Below are positions 1-6,590 of a stretch of 12,375 nt of DNA, piece after piece. The DNA is from DTKY01 sp037440765 (GTDB taxonomy: Bacteria; Acidobacteriota; Terriglobia; Bryobacterales; Bryobacteraceae), in NCBI GenBank assembly GCA_037440765.1, contig JBBITL010000105.1, forward strand, positions 1 to 12,375. Direction: 5' to 3'. The number at the start of each line of letters is the position of its first letter. Within the stretch, counting starts at the first letter, position 1. A program made the position numbers and the translations under genes. The notes below the pieces were generated by a model. That model was not told the DNA's origin and did no database searches. It was given only the letters and a program-made list of their open reading frames with translations.

Positions 1-143
1 CCCGGCTGTTCCAGCGCCGCCAATACCGATCGCAGGGCCGGCTCATCGACGCCCTTGGCGATCCGCAACCGGCGCCCGCCAGACAGCAGCAGTTCGATGC
101 CGGCATCCGCCGAGCCCGCCTCGTCGCTGACCAGGGCGAAACT
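1..143 (-). pseudogene. IS66-type accessory protein (TnpA/Orf1-like), C-terminal part, runs off left edge
   Basis: Read on the minus strand, about 47 codons resemble the C-terminal half of the small IS66-family accessory protein. An acidic/alanine-rich linker leads into the segment GIELLLSGGRRLRIAKGVDE and then a short helix ending LRSVLAALEQPG at the window edge. In IS66 elements this pattern (a beta-strand pair IEL..GG.R.RI, then VDE..LR.VLAALE) closes the first gene, with tnpB and the transposase gene following. Those would lie beyond position 1. The frame stays open back to about 245 but has no convincing N-terminal helix-turn-helix there, so the gene is probably truncated by the neighbouring IS21-type remnant. 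Recognition is by motif memory only and the match is short. A chance reading frame cannot be excluded. Confidence 0.42.
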
Positions 144-241
144 GGCCGGCCGGTTCGCTGGGCCCCGCAGCGTCGAAGCAGGCGGCCGCTTCAGGCCAGC
201 GCGCACTTCCAGCGCACATGCACCACCAACCGGGAGTATGA

Positions 242-415
242 CCGCCTACTTCAAGACAGGGAAGATGGGATCGCCGGACGGATACGGGTAGCGAGCGGTT
301 GACGGGGGCGTTGCTGGACCGGCTGACCCGCCACGTACACATCCTGGAGATGAACGGGGAGAGCTACCGGCTGAAGACCAGCAAGCAGAAGCGAGCAGCC
401 GACAGGAGCCAGTAG
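242..415 (+). pseudogene. istB: IS21-family IstB ATPase, C-terminal remnant
   Basis: The frame ending at the TAG at 413-415 encodes the typical IstB tail: GSERLTGALLDRLTRHVHIL followed by EMNGESYRLKTSKQKR. In the family this is the last helix-strand unit of the AAA+ helper ATPase that works with the IstA transposase. A full IstB is about 240-260 residues, and here at most about 57 codons are open before an in-frame stop at 239-241. The recognisable part is about 45 residues and there is no start codon, Walker A or Walker B. The gene is therefore a dead 3' fragment. It lies on the plus strand, convergent with the catabolic operon that ends at 629. Confidence 0.8.
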
Positions 416-598
416 CCCTTTGGGTGCGCGCCCGCGGTTTGGGGTCGCCTTCCGCTACGCCCTAAACGCTCGGCCTACGGCCTCGCAGGGCTTCGCTCCA
501 GGCGGCCCCAAACCGCCCAATCCTCTCCTCTTGGCAAGGCTGAGAGTGGTCCCCTTTTTCGCCGCCCCAGTGGTTCCCTTCTGCTCCGTCCGTGAGCA
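416..598 (+). mobile_element. Right-end non-coding segment of the IS21-type remnant
   Basis: About 180 bases lie between the istB stop and the end of the minus-strand operon, with no gene I can support. Near its right side are two direct repeats, AGTGGTCCCCTT at 545-556 and AGTGGTTCCCTT at 569-580, spaced 24 bp apart. IS21-family elements carry several short subterminal direct repeats of this kind, where the transposase binds. The sequence CCGTCCGTGAGCA ending at about 598 is a plausible terminal end, since IS21 ends are usually 5'-TG...CA-3'. The exact boundary and any target duplication cannot be fixed because the left end is absent. Confidence 0.6.
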
Positions 599-628
599 AC
601 CTGACGCGGCCGCGCATCGCTTGGCAGA

Positions 629-2044
629 TCAATCCGGCGGGCCGTTGTGCAGGTAGGTCTCCCAGCCGAGGTAGTTCTCGAACGCTTCGGCCAGCACGCC
701 GGCGCACTCGGAAGCGTTCATGGCCACGTGGTGCTCGAACCCGTTGCGGCAGATGTGGCGCATCAGCTTCTGGAGGCCGGGCACTTCCACCACCGCCCGC
801 GAGCCGAACGTGGCAAGCGCGTCGTCGGTGAAGCGGCCCTCGCCCGTGTAGGCTCGAATCAGCCCGATCCCGTCGTCCGTCGTGATGCGCGCGAAAGTCA
901 CCGGGCCGGCCGGAGTGCGGCCCTCCATGGCGCCGTAGGTGTTCTCCACTCCGAGCGTGGATCCCAAAATCGGCGCGGTGCTGATCTTAACGCCGGGGAC
1001 CAGGCTTCTTGCCCAGTTGCCGCAATGGAAGAACACGCACTTGTTGGGATCCTTGCCATAGTTGTTGTTCCAGTCGACCAGGGCGCTCGGCCGGCCGGAG
1101 GCCAGTTGCAGGGCGTACATGGCCACTGTGCCGGCCACGTCCACCTCGCAGGCGCTCGGCATCAGCTTCTCGCTCATCATGCTCATGATGGTGCAGCAGT
1201 TGACGCCGTAGTTGCGCTGGAGGCTGCTCCAGCACTGGAGCGCGGTCGCTTGCAGGTCGTACTGCGCCATCCAGTCCTCGATCACTATGGCCAGCCGGGC
1301 CATGCGGGCCAGGGAATCCGGGGGCACGCCGGGGGCCTCGGCGTAGGCTCTTATCTCGTCGAGCTTGCCCTTGACGCGGGGGTCGTTGTCCGGAATCCGG
1401 TTGGCGTCGCCGAGAGCCTCGGACAGGTCCAGCGTGCTCACGCTGACGCCGGAGGCCTCCAGCAGTTTCTCGCTGTAGCGCGTGGTGTTGAACGCGTTGG
1501 GCCGGGCGCCCACGGCGCCGATGCGCGCCCCGCGGATGCCGCGGACCACGCGGCACAGGGCCAGGAAGGCTGCCAGGTCCTTGCGGAAGGTCCCGCTCAG
1601 AAGTTCGTCGGTGTGGAGCGTGGTGAGCGAATAGGGAAACCCGTACTGGCGCAGGTTGTTGCAAACGGAGACCTTGCCGCAGAAAGCGTCACGCCGCCGC
1701 TCCACGCTGAGCTGGCCAAGATCATCCGGATACGCCTGCACCAGGATGGGAACATTCAGCCCGGCGAGTTTCAGCGTGTCGGCCACGCCCTTCTCGTCCC
1801 CGAAGTTGGGGAGCGTGACCAGCACGCCGTCGATGCGGTCGCGGTTGGCGCGGAACAGTTCCGCGCATCGCTTGGCGTGCGTCCAGGTCTCCACCGACCC
1901 CAGCTTGGTGTCGGTCTCGGAAACCATCACCGGCTCGATGCCCGTTTCCTTGAACAGTTTCAGAACGTCCTGGCGGGCCTCGGTGACGAGGCGGTCCGGA
2001 AAGAAGTCCCGATTCCCGATGATTACTGCCAGAGTCATTGCCAT
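629..2044 (-). CDS. L-fucose/L-arabinose isomerase-like sugar isomerase
   Basis: This 471-residue protein is a likely cytoplasmic metal-dependent aldose-ketose isomerase of the L-fucose isomerase-related group (COG2407-like). The N-terminal half (about 1-170) is the Rossmann-like region of the FucI/AraA fold. The C-terminal half carries the catalytic signature: SACEVD (E300, D302), VDWNNNYG (D324), FHCGNW (H340) and FEHHVAMN (H438/H439). The E300-to-D324 spacing of 24 equals that of the E. coli FucI metal ligands E337 and D361, and one of the two late histidines probably corresponds to H528. The start is supported by AAGGAG at 2053-2058, 8 nt before the ATG. It begins 37 nt after the regulator stop and is last in the operon. 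The protein is shorter than E. coli FucI (about 590 residues), as usual for this subgroup, and the substrate is not fixed by sequence. Likely role: converting the imported aldose to the ketose used by the adjacent kinase. Confidence 0.87.
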   Translation of the reverse strand: MAMTLAVIIGNRDFFPDRLVTEARQDVLKLFKETGIEPVMVSETDTKLGSVETWTHAKRCAELFRANRDRIDGVLVTLPNFGDEKGVADTLKLAGLNVPILVQAYPDDLGQLSVERRRDAFCGKVSVCNNLRQYGFPYSLTTLHTDELLSGTFRKDLAAFLALCRVVRGIRGARIGAVGARPNAFNTTRYSEKLLEASGVSVSTLDLSEALGDANRIPDNDPRVKGKLDEIRAYAEAPGVPPDSLARMARLAIVIEDWMAQYDLQATALQCWSSLQRNYGVNCCTIMSMMSEKLMPSACEVDVAGTVAMYALQLASGRPSALVDWNNNYGKDPNKCVFFHCGNWARSLVPGVKISTAPILGSTLGVENTYGAMEGRTPAGPVTFARITTDDGIGLIRAYTGEGRFTDDALATFGSRAVVEVPGLQKLMRHICRNGFEHHVAMNASECAGVLAEAFENYLGWETYLHNGPPD

Positions 2045-2081
2045 AGTCTGTTCTCCTTAGTATCTTCCTGTTGCTTGCCGC

Positions 2082-3071
2082 TCACGCACCGCCGCCCGCC
2101 TTGCCGGGGGCCATGCCTGGGCTGCTCTCCAGAAGCCTCTCCGCCATGGCGCGGTCTGTGATCAGAACGTTGACGCGCTTGCCGCTGAGGGCTCCGCGAA
2201 TCGCCGCGGTCTTTCTCTTGCCGCCCGCCACGCCGATCACCCTGGGGACGCGGCCGAGTTCGTTCAAATCCATGCTGATGACGCGGTCGTTCAGGGGCGT
2301 GAAGACCGGTTGTCCCGAAGCGTCGAAGAATCGCAGGCAAATGTCCCCCACCGCTCCTTTGCCGGTCAACTGTCTGAGCTCCTGGTTAGAAAAGACGTTG
2401 CCGCTGGCGGCGAGCATCTTGGACGGCTCCACGGCGCCGATCCCCACCAGGGCGACGGTGACCGACCTGAAGAGCGCCAGAGCCGCCTGCACGTACCGGT
2501 CCTTCATCAGGACGCGCTTGGCCTCGGCGGAGCCCACCACGCCGGGCGCGGGCAGCAGCGTTACGTCGGCACAGATGAGGCTCGCCAGCCGGCGGGTCAC
2601 GTTGGTGGCGTGCATGGCGGCGCCCGGGTTCCCCACTCCGCCCAGGATCTGCACCACGCGTGTTCCCGCAGCGCGCTGGGTGGGATGCATGGCTTCGACC
2701 ATGGCCAGCAGGGCGGCGCTCCAGCAGGAGATGCCGATCACGTCCCCGGGTTTCAGCGTGCTCTCGACGGTATAGGCGGCCGCCGCCCCCAGGTCGCGCA
2801 CGATCTGGTCCTCGTCATCGACGCAATCGACGACCACCGCGTCCTCCAGGCCGTAGGCGGATTGAAGCGCCTCTTCGAGCTCCGGGTGCGTGCCGGAAGG
2901 CACGCTGACGACGACCCGGATGATGCCTTCCCTCTTGGCGCGCTTCAGCACGCGCGAGACGGTGGACTGGTGGATGTTGAGCCGCTCCATGATCTCGGTC
3001 TGCGTCAGGCCCTGCTGGTGATACATGCGGGCCACCTTGGCCATCAGGCGCAACTCGTCGATGCGGGCCAT
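2082..3071 (-). CDS. SorC/DeoR-type (CggR-like) sugar-responsive transcriptional regulator
   Basis: This 329-residue protein has an N-terminal helix-turn-helix at about 20-45 (GLTQTEIMERLNIHQSTVSR, then VLKRAKREGII). A SorC-family sugar-phosphate-binding domain follows at about 60-315, with strand-turn segments GDVIGISCWSAAL, VVQILGGVGNP and VALVGIGAVEPS, and a late VIGVAGGKRK. This is the architecture of SorC, DeoR of B. subtilis and CggR, which sense phosphorylated sugars and often repress their own catabolic operon. The ATG lies 3 nt after the kinase TAG with no good Shine-Dalgarno, so translation is probably coupled to the kinase. Its position inside the operon suggests autoregulation. 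The likely effector is the phosphorylated ketose made by the upstream kinase, and its likely targets are the three elements at 6369-6398, 6542-6573 and 7686-7715. Both are inferences. Confidence 0.9.
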   Translation of the reverse strand: MARIDELRLMAKVARMYHQQGLTQTEIMERLNIHQSTVSRVLKRAKREGIIRVVVSVPSGTHPELEEALQSAYGLEDAVVVDCVDDEDQIVRDLGAAAAYTVESTLKPGDVIGISCWSAALLAMVEAMHPTQRAAGTRVVQILGGVGNPGAAMHATNVTRRLASLICADVTLLPAPGVVGSAEAKRVLMKDRYVQAALALFRSVTVALVGIGAVEPSKMLAASGNVFSNQELRQLTGKGAVGDICLRFFDASGQPVFTPLNDRVISMDLNELGRVPRVIGVAGGKRKTAAIRGALSGKRVNVLITDRAMAERLLESSPGMAPGKAGGGA

Positions 3072-3074
3072 AGC

Positions 3075-4574
3075 CTACGATTGCACGGCGGGCGGCCGCA
3101 GCAGGGCCCGGCTCACCGCCTCGTCCCAGCCCGCGCAGCGCGCCCGCCGCTCTGACTCCGGCATGCGGGGCTCGAAGCGGTCCTCCGGGCGCGGCAGCGC
3201 CGACAGGGCCTCTGTTGAGGGCCAGAAGCGCACGGCCAGGCCGGCCAGCCACGCGGCGCCAATAGCGGAGAGATCCGCCGAGAGGTTGCGGATGACCGGC
3301 CGCCCGAGGATGTCCGCCTGCAACTGCATCAGAAAATCGTTCTGGCTGGCGCCGCCGTCGGCCATCAGCTCCGGCAATTCAGCCCCTGCCTCCCGCCGCA
3401 TCGCCTCGAAGACGTCCCGCACCTGGTAGGCGATCGATTCGAGGGTCGCCCTGGCGACCTGGGCCGCCGTGGATCCGCGCGTGAGGCCCGAGATAAGACC
3501 GCGGGCCTCGGCGTCCCAGTACGGCGCCCCCAATCCGGCGAAGGCGGGGACCACGTAAACGCCGCCGGTGTCCGGCGCCTCCAGGGCGAGCGCCGCCGCC
3601 TCGCGCGCCGGATCGGCCAGCCGCAGGAACTCGCCCAGCCATTGGACCGCGCCGCCGGTCATGAAGATATTGCCCTCCAGGGCATATGTTGCGGTAGTTG
3701 CCCGCCACCAGGCCACGGTCGTCGAGAGGCCCCGGGCCGATAGCAGCGGCTGCTCGGTCAGCGTCATCAGCGAGGACCCGGTGCCGTAGGTCGCCTTCAC
3801 CGATCCCGGCCGGAAGGCGGCGTGCCCGAACAGTGCCGCGTGCGAATCCCCGATGACGCTTGCAACCGGCACGCCGGCGGTGAATCCGCCGGAGCCCGCC
3901 GTCTCGCCCAGCACCTCACTGGAGCGCCTGACCTCGGGCAGCGCCTGGCGGGGAATGCCGAACAGGCCGAGCAGTTCCTCGTCCCAGTCCAATCCACGCA
4001 GGTTGAGAAGTTGCGTGCGAGAGGCGTTGGTCGCATCGCAGGCATGCACGCGGCCTCCGGTGAGGTTCCACAAGACCCAGCTATCGACGGTGCCGAGGCA
4101 CAGCCCGCCGTCCTCGGCCCGCTTCTGGCCGTCCGGGACATTGTCGAGCAGCCAGCGGAGCTTGCTCGCTGAGAACAGCGGGTCGATCCCCAGGCCGGTC
4201 CGCTCGACGAGCAGGGGCTCCAGTCCGCGGCCGCGCAGTTGATCGCAGAATGCGGCCGAGCGCCGGCACTGCCAGACCACGCAGGGAGCCGCAGGCTCGC
4301 CAGTCTGGCGGTCCCAGGCCACCACCGATTCGCGCTGGTTGGAAACGCCGATGGCCGCTATTTCCCCGCCGCCCGCCTGCGCCAGGCATTCACCCGCCGC
4401 TTCGGCGACGCTCGCCCACAGAGCCTGCGCGTCCTGCTCCACCCATCCCGGATGAGGGAAGTGAATGGAGAGCGGCCGGGAGGCGCGTCCGGCCACGTAT
4501 CCTGAACTGTCCACCAACAGAGCCTTGGTATTCGTCGTGCCCTGGTCAATTGCCAGTACGAATTTCCGCTTCAT
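3075..4574 (-). CDS. FGGY-family carbohydrate kinase, glycerol-kinase-like but with altered substrate pocket
   Basis: This is an approximately 499-residue ATP-dependent sugar kinase of the two-domain FGGY fold. The phosphate-1 loop AIDQGTTNTKALLVD is near the N-terminus, GWVEQD at about 43-48, NQRES at about 79-83, VWQCRR at about 100-105, TVDSW at about 162-166, GDSHAALFGH at about 242-251, the ATP-site YGTGS, and a late GGASQNDFLMQLQAD. It reads like GlpK in most blocks. Counterparts of GlpK R83, E84, W103 and D245 are present, but Y135 is replaced by Leu (DPLF instead of DPYF) and GDQQ becomes GDSH, so glycerol is unlikely to be the substrate. An in-frame GTG sits at 4577. I prefer the ATG at 4574 because GGGAGG then lies 7 nt upstream rather than 4. 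The gene overlaps the transketolase C subunit by 29 nt and ends 3 nt before the regulator. Likely role: phosphorylating the ketose from the isomerase. Confidence 0.9.
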   Translation of the reverse strand: MKRKFVLAIDQGTTNTKALLVDSSGYVAGRASRPLSIHFPHPGWVEQDAQALWASVAEAAGECLAQAGGGEIAAIGVSNQRESVVAWDRQTGEPAAPCVVWQCRRSAAFCDQLRGRGLEPLLVERTGLGIDPLFSASKLRWLLDNVPDGQKRAEDGGLCLGTVDSWVLWNLTGGRVHACDATNASRTQLLNLRGLDWDEELLGLFGIPRQALPEVRRSSEVLGETAGSGGFTAGVPVASVIGDSHAALFGHAAFRPGSVKATYGTGSSLMTLTEQPLLSARGLSTTVAWWRATTATYALEGNIFMTGGAVQWLGEFLRLADPAREAAALALEAPDTGGVYVVPAFAGLGAPYWDAEARGLISGLTRGSTAAQVARATLESIAYQVRDVFEAMRREAGAELPELMADGGASQNDFLMQLQADILGRPVIRNLSADLSAIGAAWLAGLAVRFWPSTEALSALPRPEDRFEPRMPESERRARCAGWDEAVSRALLRPPAVQS

Positions 4575-5517
4575 CACGCACCCTCCCGTAGACCAGTTCC
4601 AGAGCCGCGTCTCGTATCCCCTGGGCGCTCAGTCCGAAGCGCTCGAGCAGCCAGGACGTTGGCCCCGTAGGGGCGAACACGCCCGGCACGCCCAGTATCC
4701 GCATCGGCGCCGGTTTCGTCCTCACCACCACCTCGGCCACGGCGCCGCCCAGGCCGCCGTGGATGGAGTGCTCCTCCACTGTCACTATCGCCCCGGTCTC
4801 AGCCGCCGCGGCGACGACGGCCTCTTCGTCGAGCGGCTTGAGGGTGGACAGGTTGAGCACGCGCGCTCGAATCCCGTCCGCTTGCAGCATGTCAGCGGCC
4901 TCCAGCGCCCGCGCCACCATGGTGCCGTTGGCGATCAGGGCGAGGTCGCCTCCGTCCCGCAACCGGGCCGCGCGCCCGACGCGTAGCTGGTAGCCGGCCG
5001 GATGCACCTGTGGCACCGGCATCCGGCTGATCCGCAGATACACGGGGCCCCCGGCCTGCGCGGCGGCGAGCACCGCCTGCCGGGTCTCCTCGGGGTCGGC
5101 CGGGACTATGACGGTCAGATTAGGGATGACCCGCGTCCAGGCCAGGTCCTCGATGGAATGATGTGTGGGGCCCAGCGCGCCGTAGGCCATGCCGCTTGAC
5201 ATGCCGCACAGTTTGACGTTGGCCTGGCCGTATCCGAGATCCACCTTGACCTGCTCCAGGGAGCGCGCGGTCAGGAAACAGGCCGCCCCGCAAACGAAGG
5301 GAATCTTGCCGGCGTTGGCCAGCCCCGCGCTGACCCCGACAAGATTCTGCTCGGCGATGCCCACGTTGACAAAGCGCTCCGGGAACCGTTGCCGGAAGCC
5401 CGTGATGTTGGAGGAGCCGACCGAGTCGTTGGTCACCACCACGATGCGCGGGTCGGCTTCCGCAACCTGCTCCAGCGCCTCGGAAAACGCCTTCCTGCAA
5501 TCGAACAGCCCGCTCAC
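4546..5517 (-). CDS. Transketolase, C-terminal subunit (Pyr + C-terminal domains)
   Basis: This 323-residue protein is the second half of a split, thiamine-diphosphate-dependent transketolase. The pyrimidine-binding domain (about 5-165) contains VNVGIAEQNLVGVSAGLA with the invariant catalytic Glu at 56, FLTARSLEQVKVD, and GALGPTHHSIEDLAWTRVIP. The transketolase C-terminal domain (about 190-305) follows, with DLALIANGTMV and VEEHSIHGGLG. The start is a GTG in a GTGA overlap with the stop of the N subunit. GGAGG lies about 10 nt upstream, so the two subunits are translationally coupled, as expected for partners of a 1:1 complex. Sequence alone does not separate an ordinary pentose-phosphate transketolase half from specialised ones such as apulose-4-phosphate transketolase (AptAB) or the sulfoglycolytic SqwGH. 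The neighbouring isomerase and kinase favour a dedicated sugar route. Confidence 0.92.
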   Translation of the reverse strand: MSGLFDCRKAFSEALEQVAEADPRIVVVTNDSVGSSNITGFRQRFPERFVNVGIAEQNLVGVSAGLANAGKIPFVCGAACFLTARSLEQVKVDLGYGQANVKLCGMSSGMAYGALGPTHHSIEDLAWTRVIPNLTVIVPADPEETRQAVLAAAQAGGPVYLRISRMPVPQVHPAGYQLRVGRAARLRDGGDLALIANGTMVARALEAADMLQADGIRARVLNLSTLKPLDEEAVVAAAAETGAIVTVEEHSIHGGLGGAVAEVVVRTKPAPMRILGVPGVFAPTGPTSWLLERFGLSAQGIRDAALELVYGRVRDEAEIRTGN

Positions 5518-6395
5518 AGCGCCTGTGCCTCCAGTTCCTGGAGCGCGGCCCGCAACTCCTCGGCGGATGGGACATGATGGTGCCAGCCCACACGGTCTTC
5601 CATGAAGGACACCCCCTTCCCTTTGCGCGTGTGGGCGATCACGCAGTTGGGCTTGCCGGGTTCAAGCGGCAGGCCGCCGAACAACGAGAACAGGGCCGCG
5701 TGGTCGTGGCCGTCAACCTCGGCGACGGCCCATCCGAAGGCCGTCCACTTCCGGGCCAGCGGCTCCAGACGGAGGGCGGTCTCGGTAGCGTCGCCCTGTT
5801 GGAAGCGGTTGCGGTCGACGATTACGGTGAGGTTGTCGAGTCCGTAGTGGGCGGCCATCATGGCCGCCTCCCAATTACTGCCTTCCTGGAGTTCGCCGTC
5901 GCCCACCAGCACGTACGTGCGCCACTGAGCGCCGTCCATCTTGGCCGCCAGCGCCGTTCCGGCGCCGATAGGGAGGCCATGCCCCAGCGGCCCGGTGCTG
6001 GCCTCCACTCCCGGCACCTTATTGCGGTCCGGGTGCCCGTTCAGCGGCGACAGCGGCTGCATGTAAGTGTTCAGGCCGGCCAGAGGAAAGAAACCGGCCG
6101 CGGCGAGCGCCGCGTAGAGCGCCCCGGAGCAGTGGCCCTTGCTCATGATGAAGCGGTCGCGGCCCGGGGCGGCCGGGTCCTGCGGGTCGACGCGCAGCAC
6201 GCCGAAGTAGAGAACGCTCAGGATGTCGGCCGAGGAGAGGTCGCCTCCGGGGTGGCCCATGCCGGCGTTATGGACCATTTGCAGGCTCCGCCGGCGGATC
6301 AGGTTCGCCTGGCGGCGCATGACGCCGGGGTCCGGCTCTGCCTTGGTCCGTGTCGTCTGGTCGTGGGGCATATCAATGCAGGGCCGCTCTCCCAT
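5514..6395 (-). CDS. Transketolase, N-terminal subunit (ThDP-binding)
   Basis: This protein, up to 293 residues, is the ThDP-diphosphate-binding half of the split transketolase. Visible motifs are GMGHPGGDLSS (about 45-55), the SKGHCSGALYAAL segment (about 85-97), GPLGHGLPIGAG (about 135-146), and the ThDP/Mg motif GDGELQEGSNWEAA (165-178) ending in DRNRFQQ (194-200). The conserved histidines that contact ThDP and substrate in transketolases are present. It is the first gene of the operon. Two starts are possible: ATG at 6395 and ATG at 6371 (residue 9). The predicted transcription start is at about 6398, so the first ATG would make a virtually leaderless message. The homologous core begins near residue 25, so either start leaves a complete domain. 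The later ATG has GGGAGAG about 15 nt upstream, which is long spacing. Function depends on the C subunit encoded next. Confidence 0.9.
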   Translation of the reverse strand: MGERPCIDMPHDQTTRTKAEPDPGVMRRQANLIRRRSLQMVHNAGMGHPGGDLSSADILSVLYFGVLRVDPQDPAAPGRDRFIMSKGHCSGALYAALAAAGFFPLAGLNTYMQPLSPLNGHPDRNKVPGVEASTGPLGHGLPIGAGTALAAKMDGAQWRTYVLVGDGELQEGSNWEAAMMAAHYGLDNLTVIVDRNRFQQGDATETALRLEPLARKWTAFGWAVAEVDGHDHAALFSLFGGLPLEPGKPNCVIAHTRKGKGVSFMEDRVGWHHHVPSAEELRAALQELEAQAL

Positions 6396-6398
6396 GCA
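6369..6398 (-). promoter_or_regulatory. Candidate downstream operator, transketolase operon copy
   Basis: The first 30 nt from the predicted +1 align without gaps to the element at 7686-7715 at 19 of 30 positions, with GCA-N-GG near the left, CCCTGCAT, and a closing ATG preceded by T. It ends in CATTGATATG (CAT-N4-ATG), whose C lies 26 nt beyond the -10 box. The last ATG of the motif is also the alternative start codon at 6371. Proposed as a binding site of the operon's SorC-type regulator. This is inference from position and repetition. Confidence 0.45.
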
Positions 6399-6404
6399 GA
6401 CACA

Positions 6405-6433
6405 AATCTATCACCCCGTTGCGGCCGTGTCAA
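6405..6433 (-). promoter_or_regulatory. Sigma70-like promoter of the transketolase operon
   Basis: On the minus strand a perfect -35 TTGACA occupies 6433-6428, followed by a 17-nt spacer and a -10 TAGATT at 6410-6405. The -10 matches the consensus at T1, A2, A4 and T6. Predicted +1 is about 6398, within a few bases of the first possible ATG of the operon (6395). No other promoter-like signal as good was seen for the minus-strand genes. Confidence 0.7.
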
Positions 6434-6506
6434 TGGAGAATCGCGGGCGGGACTGGGAGCAGGGCGCGGCGCGCCCCGGCGGCGGCGGCGGCCGCCTTCA
6501 AAGTCC
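6434..6506. other. GC-rich core of the divergent intergenic region with (GGC)5 tract
   Basis: These 73 bp separate the two outward-facing -35 boxes. They contain a GGC repeat of five units at 6478-6492, continuing as a palindromic GGCGGCCGCC. I see no gene, no further promoter and no clear operator here. It may only be a spacer, although strong GC pairing could stiffen the DNA or block readthrough. Confidence 0.5.
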
Positions 6507-6535
6507 TTGACATCCATGCTTCCTCGGGGTATAAA
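6507..6535 (+). promoter_or_regulatory. Near-consensus sigma70 promoter of the permease gene
   Basis: A perfect -35 TTGACA at 6507-6512, a 17-nt spacer, and a -10 TATAAA at 6530-6535 (5 of 6) form an unusually strong promoter for such GC-rich DNA. Predicted +1 is about 6542, leaving a leader of about 49 nt before the ATG at 6591. Such strength usually implies control by a repressor, in keeping with the dyads immediately downstream. Confidence 0.8.
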
Positions 6536-6541
6536 CACCGT

Positions 6542-6573
6542 GCAGACCCAATCTGCGGCGCATGATTATGCGC
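6542..6573 (+). promoter_or_regulatory. Two tandem dyads at the permease transcription start; candidate operator
   Basis: Starting at the predicted +1 is GCAGA-CCCAA-TCTGC (6542-6556), followed one base later by GCGCAT-GATT-ATGCGC (6558-6573), a perfect 6-bp inverted repeat. The stretch 6542-6570 aligns ungapped with 7687-7715 in the receptor leader at 17 of 29 positions, with CATGATTATG against CATAATTATG. The CAT-N4-ATG begins 25 nt beyond the -10. It could be a repressor roadblock site, or two RNA hairpins in the leader. Confidence 0.5.
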
Positions 6574-6590
6574 GATGAGGACCGGACTCC

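Noticed and set aside
647..2161. Long plus-strand open frame of about 504 codons opposite the isomerase gene
   Set aside because: It mirrors the coding frame of the isomerase in GC-rich DNA, is rich in His/Gly/Ala/Val without domain motifs, and lacks a ribosome-binding site. The minus-strand reading has clear catalytic motifs.
2310..3155. Plus-strand open frame of about 281 codons opposite the regulator
   Set aside because: Shadow of the SorC-type gene. Histidine- and glycine-rich with no motif.
4546..6395. Sulfoquinovose sulfo-transketolase pathway (SqwGH-type) as the role of the split transketolase
   Set aside because: That pathway is expected with sulfo-sugar-specific isomerases, sulfonate export and a sulfoquinovosidase, and does not need a FGGY kinase. 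None of the former are visible, so it is kept only as a distant alternative.
6478..6492. GGC trinucleotide repeat
   Set aside because: Five units only, in GC-rich intergenic DNA. Not convincing as a functional repeat.
5574..6578. Plus-strand open frame of about 334 codons opposite the transketolase N subunit
   Set aside because: It is antisense to an unmistakable ThDP-binding protein and crosses both divergent promoters. Composition is that of a shadow frame.
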